A stretch of 37,644 bases of DNA from Victivallales bacterium (lineage in GTDB: Bacteria; Verrucomicrobiota; Lentisphaeria; Oligosphaerales; Oligosphaeraceae). The stretch is from NCBI GenBank assembly GCA_017417585.1, contig JAFPYX010000039.1:1-37644 (forward strand), in the 5' to 3' direction. Numbering within the stretch: the stretch's first letter is position 1; the number at the start of each line of letters is the position of its first letter. This document shows positions 16,473 through 23,802 of this stretch, piece after piece. The translations under genes and the position numbers were made by a program. The notes under the pieces are model-generated. The model was given only the letters and a program-made list of their open reading frames with translations. It searched no databases and was not told the origin of the DNA.

Positions 16473-17252
16473 TTACTTGACGCAGCCAGCGCGGAGCGTG
16501 CGCACGAGCGTGGCGGCCTGACCGGGCTGGTCACAAGCACTAACGAAGGCGGAGCCGACGACCACGCCGTCCGCGCATTCGGCGACTGCGTGCGCGGACT
16601 CCCGGCTGGCGATTCCGAAGCCGACGACGACGGGAACGGGGGAGATATCCCGCAACATGGCGAGGTTCTGAGCCAATTCGGGCGGCATGGCCGCGCGGGC
16701 GCCGGTGATGCCGCGGACGCTCACGTAGTAAACGAATCCCGTGACGTCCTGGACGATGGCGCGGGCGCGGTCGGGGCTGGTGGCGGGCGAGACGAGCGGA
16801 ATCAGATGCAGATTGTGGGCGCGGCAGGGTTCAAGCAGTTCATCGCGTTCCTCAAGAGGGAGGTCCACGGCGAGAATGCCATCCACGCCAATGTGCTGTA
16901 ATTCGGCACACAAGGCCTCCAGCCCGTAGTTGTACATTACATTGAAGTAACTGAAGAGCACCAGGCCGGTATCCGGATGTCGCTGGCGGATCCTTGAAGC
17001 CATTTCAAGGATGTTTTGAAGGTTCGCGCCATGTTCGATTGCGGTCTGGCCGGCGGAGGAGATGACGGGACCGTCGGCCATGGGGTCGGAGAAAGGTATG
17101 CCTAATTCGATGATGTCGGCGCCATTTTCGATGGCGGTGTCGATGTCCTGTTCGCTTTGGGCGAGATTCGGGTAGCCGGCTTCGGCGAAGATGATGAGCG
17201 CCGCACGCTTCTCTCTGCGGCAATTCTGAAAGATGGAAGTGATTCTATTCAT
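16473..17252 (-). CDS. trpA: Tryptophan synthase alpha subunit
   Basis: The 259-residue TIM-barrel protein has the TrpA signature IELGIPFSDPMADGP, with catalytic Glu and Asp equivalents in IELGIPF and the DILAVD-like loop (GILAVDLPLEE). It also has VSVRGITGAR and the phosphate-binding VVVGFGIAS and VVVGSAFV. It cleaves indole-3-glycerol phosphate to indole, which passes to TrpB. The frame is open back to 17345 but that part overlaps trpB. The ATG at 17252 (MNRITSIF) matches the usual start, although no Shine-Dalgarno is visible (CATTACTCCC). It is the last gene of the trp operon, 40 bp after trpB. Confidence 0.96.
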   Translation of the reverse strand: MNRITSIFQNCRREKRAALIIFAEAGYPNLAQSEQDIDTAIENGADIIELGIPFSDPMADGPVISSAGQTAIEHGANLQNILEMASRIRQRHPDTGLVLFSYFNVMYNYGLEALCAELQHIGVDGILAVDLPLEERDELLEPCRAHNLHLIPLVSPATSPDRARAIVQDVTGFVYYVSVRGITGARAAMPPELAQNLAMLRDISPVPVVVGFGIASRESAHAVAECADGVVVGSAFVSACDQPGQAATLVRTLRAGCVK

Positions 17253-17292
17253 GGGAGTAATGATACATTGTGGACGCTTGGGACGGATGGGC

Positions 17293-18468
17293 CTATCGGT
17301 GCTGCTTCTTCCATTCGCGGATGTTCTCCATGTCTTTGTCGCCACGGCCGGAGAGGTTCACGATGATGACATCGCTCTTGGCACGGAGCGGTGCGGACTT
17401 TAGTGCCTGGGCGACGGCGTGGGAACTCTCCAGCGCGGGAATGATACCCTCCAGACGGCAGAGCGTATCAAAGGCGTCGATCGCTTCATCATCGTTGATG
17501 ACTTCGTAATGGGCCTTGCCCAAATCCGCCCAGTAGGCGTGTTCGGGGCCGACGCCTGGGTAGTCCAATCCGGCGGAGACGGAATAGGTCGGCGTGACCT
17601 GCCCGTCTGGTCGCTGAAGCAGGTAGGTCTTGGCGCCATGGAGGATACCGACCTGTCCGCCGTTGATGGAGGCCGCGTGGTTGCCAGTGGCGACACCTTC
17701 GCCGCCCGCCTCCACGCCCGTGAGGCGCACGGATGGGTCGTTCTCGAAGCCCGCGAAGATGCCCATCGCATTTGAGCCTCCGCCCACGCAGGCGATAACC
17801 TCCTCTGGCAACTTTCCTGTCTGCTCCAGGCACTGACGGCGCGCCTCGTGGCCAATCACCGCCTGGAAGTCCTTGACCATCATCGGATAGGGATATGGTC
17901 CCGCGACGGTGCCGATGACATAGAAGGTCTCGGGTGCGGTGGCGGTCCATTCGCGGATGGCGGCATTCATCGCGTCCTTGAGCGTGGCGGAACCCTCGGT
18001 GATGGAACGCACCGTGGTGCCCAGACACTCCATGCGCTCCACATTCGGCGCCTGGCGTTCGACATCGACGGCACCCATGAAGACCTCGCAGGGCATGCCG
18101 AAGAGCGCGGCCATCGTCGCGGTCGCCACGCCATGCATTCCCGCGCCGGTCTCGGCGATAAGGCGCTTGCAGCCCATTCGTCGGGCGAGCAGGACCTGTC
18201 CCAACGTGTTGTTGACTTTGTGTGCACCGGTGTGGTTAAGGTCCTCGCGCTTGAGGTAGATTTGCGCACCTCCGCAGAATTCGCTAAGGCGCTTCGCATG
18301 GTAGAGCGGTGACTCGCGGCCGACGTAGTGCTTGAGCAAATCGTCGAGTTCCGCCTGAAAGGTGGGATCTTCTTTGGCGAGGAAGTATTGCCGTTCGAGT
18401 TCTTTCAATGTGGGCATCAGCGTTTCCGCAATGTATTGCCCGCCGTAAATTCCGTAATGCGTATTCAT
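17293..18468 (-). CDS. trpB: Tryptophan synthase beta subunit
   Basis: The 391-residue PLP enzyme has [15 protein letters not shown], with the PLP lysine at about residue 84. It also has [12 protein letters not shown], the phosphate-cup [16 protein letters not shown] and the C-terminal LSGRGDKD. It condenses indole and serine to tryptophan, partnered by TrpA. It lies between trpF and trpA. The start codon at 18468 is directly preceded by a degenerate 7-bp tandem array instead of a ribosome binding site (CACCTTTC-ATG). Identity is certain; how translation starts is unclear. Confidence 0.97.
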   Translation of the reverse strand: MNTHYGIYGGQYIAETLMPTLKELERQYFLAKEDPTFQAELDDLLKHYVGRESPLYHAKRLSEFCGGAQIYLKREDLNHTGAHKVNNTLGQVLLARRMGCKRLIAETGAGMHGVATATMAALFGMPCEVFMGAVDVERQAPNVERMECLGTTVRSITEGSATLKDAMNAAIREWTATAPETFYVIGTVAGPYPYPMMVKDFQAVIGHEARRQCLEQTGKLPEEVIACVGGGSNAMGIFAGFENDPSVRLTGVEAGGEGVATGNHAASINGGQVGILHGAKTYLLQRPDGQVTPTYSVSAGLDYPGVGPEHAYWADLGKAHYEVINDDEAIDAFDTLCRLEGIIPALESSHAVAQALKSAPLRAKSDVIIVNLSGRGDKDMENIREWKKQHR

Positions 18469-18522
18469 GAAAGGTGAAAGGTGAGAGGTGAAAGGGTAGA
18501 GGTGAGAAGTGGGAGGGAAGGG
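18469..18522. repeat. Degenerate 7-bp tandem array between trpF and trpB
   Basis: On the plus strand the stretch reads as successive 7-mers such as AAGGTGA, AAGGTGA, GAGGTGA, AAGGGTA, GAGGTGA, GAAGTGG. In the trp mRNA it is a pyrimidine-rich tract ending one base before the trpB start codon. Confidence 0.75.
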
Positions 18523-18552
18523 GTTGCCCCTGTTGCCGTTGTAGATGAAAGG

Positions 18553-19152
18553 TCAGTGTTTTTTGCAGGCATTGGCAAAATCTGTCAGTTTTCCGAGGTC
18601 CTTGATGCCAGGGGAGGCTTCGATGCCGGAGGAGCAGTCCACGGCGAAGGCGCCAGTCGCCTCGAAGCCTGCACGGACATTCATGGCAGTAAGACCTCCA
18701 GCCAGAACGACGGGCTTGCGCAAGGCGAGCCGACGGGCGAGTTCCCAATCGCCGACCTGGCCGGAGCCACCCCGACCGGTGTCCGCGACGATGGCATCCG
18801 CCGGATAGATGGCCGCCGTCTCGACATCCGACATCGTTCGAAGCGAAAATGCACGCCAGACACGCGTGCCGCGCAATGCCAGCGCGAACTCCGGCGGCTC
18901 GTTGCGGTGCAACTGAATGTAATCGGGATGGAGAGTATCAACGAGATTCTGCACTTTAGCAAAACTCAAATTCCCCACGACCAGTACCTTCGGCAAAGAC
19001 GAAACCGCGAAAAGTTTTTTTGCCTGCTCGGGCGTGATGCATCGCGGGGTTCCAGGCACCATGATGAAGCCCAGATAGGAAGCACCGAGGTCCTGTGCCA
19101 GGCGTACATCCTCCGCACGTGTCAAGCCACAGATTTTGAATGGAATTTTCAT
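18553..19152 (-). CDS. trpF: Phosphoribosylanthranilate isomerase
   Basis: The 199-residue TIM-barrel begins FKICGLTRAEDVRLA, the classical TrpF motif with the catalytic Cys. It contains LGFIMVPGTPRCIT, DYIQLHRNEPPE, and ends with the phosphate-binding VLAGGL and AVDCSSGIE(A)SPG(I)KD segments. The catalytic Asp is in IVADTGRGGSG. It converts phosphoribosylanthranilate to CdRP. It starts 12 bp after the trpC stop without a clear ribosome binding site, so coupling to trpC is likely. Length is normal for the family. Confidence 0.95.
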   Translation of the reverse strand: MKIPFKICGLTRAEDVRLAQDLGASYLGFIMVPGTPRCITPEQAKKLFAVSSLPKVLVVGNLSFAKVQNLVDTLHPDYIQLHRNEPPEFALALRGTRVWRAFSLRTMSDVETAAIYPADAIVADTGRGGSGQVGDWELARRLALRKPVVLAGGLTAMNVRAGFEATGAFAVDCSSGIEASPGIKDLGKLTDFANACKKH

Positions 19153-19164
19153 CGAATCACGAGT

Positions 19165-19941
19165 CTAATTTGTCAGAAAACTGCGGAGCGTTTCAGCGGG
19201 GTCCGTGGCCCGCATCAGAGTCTCGCCCATCAGGAACCCGACTGCACCTACGGCCTGAAGTTCAACGAGGTCCCCGTGTGTCTGCAAGGCACTCTCCGCC
19301 ACAGGAGTTCGATTCTGCGGGATGCGCCGGATCAACGACTTGACGACCTCCAGCGAGGTCTGGAAAGTATGGAGGTCGCGGGCATTCACGCCGATGGTAT
19401 CAGCCTGCGTGGCAAGGGCGCGGTCGAGTTCGCCTTCCGTGTGCGCCTCCAGAAGCACCTCCAGGCCAAGTCCGTGCGCTGCGACGGTGAGGTCGTTGAG
19501 CTGTGAATCATCGAGCAATGCGGCAATCAGCAGGACGGCGGAAGCGCCTGCGGCACGGGCCTGAAGGAGCTGGTATTCGTCCACGATGAACTCCTTGCGG
19601 AGCAAGGGCAACGAACAATTCGCACGGGCGACGCGGAGATTCTCCAGCGAACCGTGGAAGTAATGCGGTTCCGTAAGCACCGAGAGTGCCGCCGCCCCGG
19701 CGGACTCCAGTTCGCGCGCCAGTGCCGCGCAATCTAGCGGCTCACGGATTACGCCCTTGGAGGGCGAGGCGCTTTTGAGTTCCGCAATGACCGCTGTTTT
19801 CTTCGCGCGGAGCGCCTCAGTGAAGCCAGGCGCGGCTGGGAGTCCTGCGATTTTCCTCAGCAGTTCATTGGCCGGAACGGTGCGTTTGGCAGCCGACAGC
19901 TCTTCGGCATTCGCCGCGACGATGGTATGTAGGATGGACAT
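19165..19941 (-). CDS. trpC: Indole-3-glycerol phosphate synthase
   Basis: The 258-residue protein has the TrpC catalytic elements VIAELKSASPSKG (catalytic Lys in ELK), LSVLTEPHYFHGS, LPLLRKEFIVDEYQ, VLLEAHTEGEL, IGVNARDL and PVAESAL. It closes the indole ring in tryptophan synthesis. The frame is open to 20010, but the upstream residues (FTFHISHF) are just a translation of a 7-bp tandem array. The ATG at 19941 (MSILHTIV) is the sensible start. No Shine-Dalgarno precedes it, only the array. It lies 72 bp after the trpD stop. Confidence 0.95.
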   Translation of the reverse strand: MSILHTIVAANAEELSAAKRTVPANELLRKIAGLPAAPGFTEALRAKKTAVIAELKSASPSKGVIREPLDCAALARELESAGAAALSVLTEPHYFHGSLENLRVARANCSLPLLRKEFIVDEYQLLQARAAGASAVLLIAALLDDSQLNDLTVAAHGLGLEVLLEAHTEGELDRALATQADTIGVNARDLHTFQTSLEVVKSLIRRIPQNRTPVAESALQTHGDLVELQAVGAVGFLMGETLMRATDPAETLRSFLTN

Positions 19942-19943
19942 TC

Positions 19944-19971
19944 TGAAATGTGAAATGTGAAATGTGAAATT
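19944..19971. repeat. 7-bp tandem array between trpD and trpC
   Basis: Four consecutive copies of TGAAATG (the last ending TT) occupy 19944-19971. In the trp mRNA this becomes repeated CATTTCA, ending 2 bases before the trpC start codon. Confidence 0.85.
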
Positions 19972-20013
19972 GGCGGCGGCGCCTTTGCCCGCCCTCCAAA
20001 AGCATCGCAAAAA

Positions 20014-21030
20014 CTACAGCGACGCTTCGACCAGCGCCTCCAGCTTCGCTTGAGCGGAACCGGAGTCGATGGACTCGGCGGCAAGTTTCACGCCGGAATC
20101 AATGGAATCTGCCAGCCCGGCGACATAGATGGCGGCGGCGGCATTCAGTAGCACGACTGCGCGTGGCGCACCTTGTTCTTCGCCGGAGAGGATTCGACGG
20201 GTGATGGCGGCGTTCTCCTCAGGCGTTCCTCCGGCGATTTCCTCTGGCGCATAGGAAGCGCCTGTGAGCAGCTGCGGAAAGAACTCGTAGGAGCGGATTT
20301 CGCCGTCCTTGAGTTCGGTGATGCGCGTGGAATCGCAGCAGGAGATTTCATCCAAGCCGTCTTGACCATGAACCACCAGGACATGATGTGCGCCGAGGTC
20401 GCGCAATGCCTCGGCGAAGAGCTCCGTGAGTTTTGCGTCATAGACGCCGATGACCATGTCGCGGGCACCGGCGGGATTCGTGAGCGGACCGAGCATATTG
20501 AAGATGGTGCGCACGCCGAGATCGCGGCGGATCGGCGCGATTTTTCCCATCACGGGGTGCAGTTTCTGGGCGAAGAGGAAGCCAATGCCATTCTCGCGGA
20601 TGGAGTTCTCCATTGCGGAGGCGTCGCAGAGGAGATTAAAGCCTAGTGCCGCAAGGACATCCGCCGCTCCGGACTTGCCGGAGACCGCGCGGTTGCCATG
20701 CTTGGCGATGGCCACGCCCGCACCCGCCGCCACGAAGGCCGAGGTCGTGGAGATGTTGAAGGAGACTCCGCCGTCTCCGCCAGTGCCCACGATGTCCACG
20801 ACAGGCATTCCTCCGCAGTCGATGAATTCAGCGTGGTGGCGCATCATCCTCGCCCCACCGACGACCTCCGAGACCGCCTCGCCCTTCATTCGCAGCGCGG
20901 CCAAGATTGCACCGGCCTGCGCCGGGGGGACTGTCCCCGCCGCCAGACCGTCGAGAAGCTCCTCCATTTCATTTGCGTTCAAATCTTTGCGATTTAAGAC
21001 TCGTTCCAGAAGTTCTTTCGGGGTGGACAT
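20014..21030 (-). CDS. trpD: Anthranilate phosphoribosyltransferase
   Basis: The 338-residue protein has the TrpD PRPP-binding motif VDIVGTGGDGGVSFNIST near residue 80, then KHGNRAVSGKSGAADVLAALG and GIGFLFAQKLHP, followed by VRTIFNMLGPLTNP. It transfers a phosphoribosyl group to anthranilate. Unlike trpC and trpB it has a proper ribosome binding site (TAGGAGAATCACCAAATG). It follows trpG after a 278-bp gap made almost entirely of repeat arrays, so it is separated from trpEG more than usual. Confidence 0.97.
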   Translation of the reverse strand: MSTPKELLERVLNRKDLNANEMEELLDGLAAGTVPPAQAGAILAALRMKGEAVSEVVGGARMMRHHAEFIDCGGMPVVDIVGTGGDGGVSFNISTTSAFVAAGAGVAIAKHGNRAVSGKSGAADVLAALGFNLLCDASAMENSIRENGIGFLFAQKLHPVMGKIAPIRRDLGVRTIFNMLGPLTNPAGARDMVIGVYDAKLTELFAEALRDLGAHHVLVVHGQDGLDEISCCDSTRITELKDGEIRSYEFFPQLLTGASYAPEEIAGGTPEENAAITRRILSGEEQGAPRAVVLLNAAAAIYVAGLADSIDSGVKLAAESIDSGSAQAKLEALVEASL

Positions 21031-21074
21031 TTGGTGATTCTCCTAAAAGGTAAAGCAGGAGGGCCGCGCGCCTG

Positions 21075-21220
21075 CAAAGGTTAAAGGTTAAAGGTTAAAG
21101 GTTAGAGGTCCCTGCCATCAGGTTTCAGGTCTCAGGTCTCAGGTCTCAGGTTCCAGCCATCAGGTCCCTGGTCCAGGTCTCAGGTTCCAGCCATCAGGTT
21201 CCAGGTCTCAGGTGAGAGGT
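21075..21220. repeat. Two adjoining 7-bp tandem arrays between trpG and trpD
   Basis: The first part (about 21075-21110) is GGTTAAA repeated three times, then GGTTAGA and GGTCC. The second (about 21118-21220) is built of 7-mers around AGGTCTC, AGGTTCC and AGCCATC, with longer blocks such as CAGGTTCCAGCCATCAGGT occurring more than once. The GGTTARA unit and its GGTCC end recur at 32585-32632. Confidence 0.8.
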
Positions 21221-21230
21221 TGGGATATGT

Positions 21231-21318
21231 CAGGCTAGATTGGCTAGAAATTGCTAGGTCGGCTAGGTTGGCTAGCCCGGCTAGACTATCTAGCTCGGCT
21301 AGAATTTGCTAGAAAGGC
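21231..21318. repeat. CTAG-containing 9-bp tandem array abutting trpG
   Basis: Nine CTAG tetranucleotides occur in about 80 bp, mostly as 9-bp units of the form NNNGGCTAG. The last CTAG includes the TAG stop codon of trpG at 21309-21311. A smaller array of similar units lies inside repeat copy B at 6436-6477. Confidence 0.8.
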
Positions 21319-21914
21319 TTAGGCTGGGCGGCGCGAACCATTTTAAGGAAATTGGAAATCTGCGTCTTGCCGTTGATGGTCAAAATGGATTCGGGGTGGT
21401 ATTGGATTCCCTCAATGAGGTATTGCTTGTGGCGGAGCCCCATGATTTCACCGTCCTCGGAGCGACAGGTGACTTCCATGTCCGCAGGCACAGAATCGCG
21501 ATCCACTGCAAGCGAGTGGTATCTCACCGCCTTGAAAGCACTCTTCATTCCGGCGAAAAGTCCTTTGCCATCATGTTCGACAAGCGAGACTTTCCCATGC
21601 ATAATGCGTTGAGCCAGAACAATCTTCGCACCGAAATGCTGCGCCAGTGCCTGATGCCCCAGGCAGACGCCCAGCATCGGAACCCTGCCGACCGCCGCAT
21701 CAATCAGCGACGGCATGATGCCAGCCTTCTCCGGACGCGAGGGGCCGGGCGAGAGCAGAATCGCATCCGGTCGCATCGACAGGATTTCCTGCGGGGTGGT
21801 CTCGCGGTTGCGGAGGATGGTCAGACGCACGTCCAGGGAATAGAGCAGATGTACCAGGTTGTAGGTGAAGGAGTCGTAGTTGTCCAATACGACCAGATGA
21901 AGTTCCTTGAGCAT
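21309..21914 (-). CDS. trpG: Anthranilate synthase component II (glutamine amidotransferase)
   Basis: This class I glutamine amidotransferase of about 201 residues begins VVLDNYDSFTYNLVHLL. It has the oxyanion SPGPSRPEKAG segment, the nucleophile motif GVCLGHQALAQ (Cys near residue 80) and the catalytic HPES near residue 170. It supplies ammonia to TrpE. A strong AAAGGAGGTGA site sits 8 bp before the ATG at 21914 and overlaps the trpE stop region, so TrpE and TrpG are made in a coupled way. Its stop codon is part of a CTAG repeat unit. Confidence 0.96.
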   Translation of the reverse strand: MLKELHLVVLDNYDSFTYNLVHLLYSLDVRLTILRNRETTPQEILSMRPDAILLSPGPSRPEKAGIMPSLIDAAVGRVPMLGVCLGHQALAQHFGAKIVLAQRIMHGKVSLVEHDGKGLFAGMKSAFKAVRYHSLAVDRDSVPADMEVTCRSEDGEIMGLRHKQYLIEGIQYHPESILTINGKTQISNFLKMVRAAQPKPF

Positions 21915-21928
21915 GTTCGTCACCTCCT

Positions 21929-23443
21929 TTAGTGATTGAGTTTCAATCCATTGTTTGCCATCTCGACGGCGCGGAAGAGCGCGCTGCCCTTATTGATGGT
22001 CTCCTGATATTCGTTCTCCGGCACGGAGTCAAAGACGATGCCCGCGCCCGCCTGTAGATACACTTGTTCATCACGGATTTCAAGCGTGCGGATCGTGATG
22101 GCCATATCCATGTTTCCGTCGTAGCTGAAATATCCGACCGCGCCACCATAAACGCCACGTGGACCAGGTTCCAAGTCGTGGATTAGTTCCATCGCACGGA
22201 TCTTTGGCGCCCCAGAGAGGGTCCCGGCAGGGAAAGTGGTCCTCAAAAGATCGAAGGCGTCGTATTTCGCGGTGTCGAGTTGTGCTTCGACCTCACTGAC
22301 CAGATGCATCACATGGCTGTAACGCTCCACCTGCATGAAGGAACGAACTTGCACGCTGGCGGGTACGGCGGTGCGCCCCAAGTCGTTGCGTCCCAAGTCC
22401 ACGAGCATCAGGTGCTCGGCGCGTTCCTTTTCGTCGCTAAGCAACTCGTCCGCCAATTCTCGGTCACGGGTTGGCGTGGCGCCGCGGGGACGTGTCCCCG
22501 CAATGGGTCGCAAGGAAGAACGCCCATGTTCAAGCTTGACCATCGTCTCCGGTGACGACCCTACGAGGGTTTCTTCGCCAATCTTCAAGAAGAAGGTATA
22601 TGGCGAGGGATTGATGAGTCGCAGGGCGCGGTAGATTCCAAGTGGCGAGGACTGAAGTGGTGCGTGAAAGCGCTGGGAGAGAACCACCTGGATGCACTCG
22701 CCCGCACGGATTTCCGAACGGGCCTGCTCGACCATCGCGCAAAACTCCGCACGCGTCATATTGCTTTCCATCCGAAGGCGCTCATTCTCAGGGACCTCCG
22801 GGGTGGCGACCGTCTCCTCCGGCGTCGGCTGATTCAGACGGTCGCGCATTCGGTCGATTTTGCGCTCCGCATCTGTGTATGCCGCCTGGAGGTCGTCAAA
22901 GTCGATGGTGTGGACATTCACGATAAGTTTCACCGTATGGCGCAGGCTGTCGAAGACAATCATTTCATCCGTAAGCATTAACGCCGCATCTGGCGTGGGG
23001 ACAGACGCCTTCGGGGTGGGAAGTTCCTCAAAGGTATTGACGGACTCGTAGCCGATGAAGCCAATGGCCCCGCCAGTCAGCGGAGGGAGTTCTGGCACGC
23101 TTACCAGTGTCTCGTTACGACCGTGCATGAGATTGCGCAACGCCATCAGCGGAATGCCGTTGGGTACAGGAAGTTCTGTCTCCTGGCCATCCTGTCGCAG
23201 GAAAGCGTGTTGGCCTCGGGCGGTGAAGAGTGCGTAGGGATGCAGGCCAATAAACGAATATCGGCCTGCGCGTTCACCGCCTTCCACGCTCTCGAAAAGT
23301 ACGACCTCGTCATCTCGGGTGAATCGACTCAACACTGACACTGGTGTCTCCAAGTCCGCCAGGTATTCCTTGTAAACTGGCACAATGGCCCGTGGCTGGC
23401 TTGCCGCCAATTCTTTGAAGCGTTCAAAACTTGTGGTAAGCAT
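21929..23443 (-). CDS. trpE: Anthranilate synthase component I
   Basis: The 504-residue protein has the regulatory N-terminal motif LFESVEGGERAGRYSFIG, where the Ser of the LLES element for tryptophan feedback is kept. The chorismate-binding core includes IRAGECIQVVLSQRF, PIAGTRPRGATPTRD, LLSDEKERAEHLMLVDLGRNDLG and TFPAGTLSGAPKIRAME. It makes anthranilate from chorismate. It has a strong AAGGAG site before the ATG. Upstream lies the trp leader and attenuator, so its expression is likely set by charged tRNA-Trp. It is separated by 14 bp from trpG. Confidence 0.97.
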   Translation of the reverse strand: MLTTSFERFKELAASQPRAIVPVYKEYLADLETPVSVLSRFTRDDEVVLFESVEGGERAGRYSFIGLHPYALFTARGQHAFLRQDGQETELPVPNGIPLMALRNLMHGRNETLVSVPELPPLTGGAIGFIGYESVNTFEELPTPKASVPTPDAALMLTDEMIVFDSLRHTVKLIVNVHTIDFDDLQAAYTDAERKIDRMRDRLNQPTPEETVATPEVPENERLRMESNMTRAEFCAMVEQARSEIRAGECIQVVLSQRFHAPLQSSPLGIYRALRLINPSPYTFFLKIGEETLVGSSPETMVKLEHGRSSLRPIAGTRPRGATPTRDRELADELLSDEKERAEHLMLVDLGRNDLGRTAVPASVQVRSFMQVERYSHVMHLVSEVEAQLDTAKYDAFDLLRTTFPAGTLSGAPKIRAMELIHDLEPGPRGVYGGAVGYFSYDGNMDMAITIRTLEIRDEQVYLQAGAGIVFDSVPENEYQETINKGSALFRAVEMANNGLKLNH

Positions 23444-23482
23444 TGCATTAACTCCTTAGCTAAGAGTGAATTGAGAAAAAAC

Positions 23483-23522
23483 AAAAAAGCCCCACCCGAC
23501 TTGTGGCGGCCGGGTGAGGCTT
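23483..23522 (-). terminator. trp attenuator terminator
   Basis: The RNA AAGCCUCACCCG (23522-23511) pairs with CGGGUGGGGCUU (23498-23487) in a 12-bp stem containing one G-U pair, followed by U tracts (23488-23483 and beyond). It lies 40 bp before the trpE start and after the leader peptide. Part of its left arm (ACCCGGCC, 23515-23508) is perfectly complementary to GGCCGGGU at 23616-23609, giving an alternative antiterminator fold. Confidence 0.85.
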
Positions 23523-23532
23523 GCGTATGCAC

Positions 23533-23574
23533 AAAAAAACGGACCCAGATCAGCTTACATGACCTGTGCCCGTC
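23533..23574 (-). promoter_or_regulatory. Second U-tailed hairpin in the trp leader
   Basis: ACGG...CCGU with internal CAG/CUG and UCA/UGA pairs forms an interrupted stem that is followed directly by seven U (23539-23533). It shares bases with the stem 23623-23613 / 23580-23570, so the two are mutually exclusive. It may be a pause hairpin or an additional weak terminator. Confidence 0.45.
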
Positions 23575-23623
23575 AAAACCGTTGAAAATGTAATCTCAGA
23601 CAAACAATACCCGGCCTTGACGG
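23570..23623 (-). promoter_or_regulatory. Alternative RNA stem downstream of the trp leader peptide
   Basis: CCGUCAAGGCC (23623-23613), 3 nt after the leader stop codon, pairs with GGUUUUGACGG (23580-23570) over 11 bp with two G-U pairs. The GGCC part is also needed for pairing with the terminator arm. A ribosome at the leader stop codon would cover this segment, while one stalled at the Trp codons would leave more of it free. Confidence 0.65.
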
Positions 23624-23626
23624 TGA

Positions 23627-23677
23627 CTAACGCCATCGCCAAGAAAACACGCCGTGGTTGTTGCTGAAATTCTGCAT
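23627..23677 (-). CDS. trpL: trp operon leader peptide
   Basis: This 16-residue frame reads MQNFSNNHGVFSWRWR and stops with TAG. Two Trp codons are placed at positions 13 and 15, one and three codons before the stop, the layout of known trp leader peptides. It lies 184 bp before trpE and is followed by alternative stems and a strong terminator, as expected for ribosome-mediated attenuation. No Shine-Dalgarno is visible. A candidate -10 (TATTGT, 23692-23687) is so close that the mRNA may begin at or next to the ATG, as reported for trpL in some other bacteria. Confidence 0.8.
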   Translation of the reverse strand: MQNFSNNHGVFSWRWR

Positions 23678-23686
23678 GATGCGGTT

Positions 23687-23714
23687 ACAATAACACCCGA
23701 AAATTCATTTGCAA
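23687..23714 (-). promoter_or_regulatory. Candidate trp promoter
   Basis: On the minus strand TTGCAA (23714-23709) and TATTGT (23692-23687) are separated by 16 bp. The start point would fall near 23680, within a few bases of the leader ATG at 23677. An alternative TATATT about 30 bp further upstream exists but has no good -35. Confidence 0.45.
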
Positions 23715-23802
23715 ATCAAAATATAAAAAAAATGAAATATCTTTGACTTGCTGGTTGCCATAGCGGCAAATGAAACCCATCGGCGGTCGAGGCAAAAGAC
23801 GA

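Noticed and set aside
18481..19506. Long plus-strand frame (341 codons) opposite trpF and trpC
   Set aside because: It is antisense to two certain genes and has no family motif; GC-rich genes often leave open shadow frames.
21075..21318. Possible CRISPR array between trpG and trpD
   Set aside because: Units are 7-9 bp, degenerate and contiguous; there are no 25-40 bp repeats with unique spacers and no cas genes.
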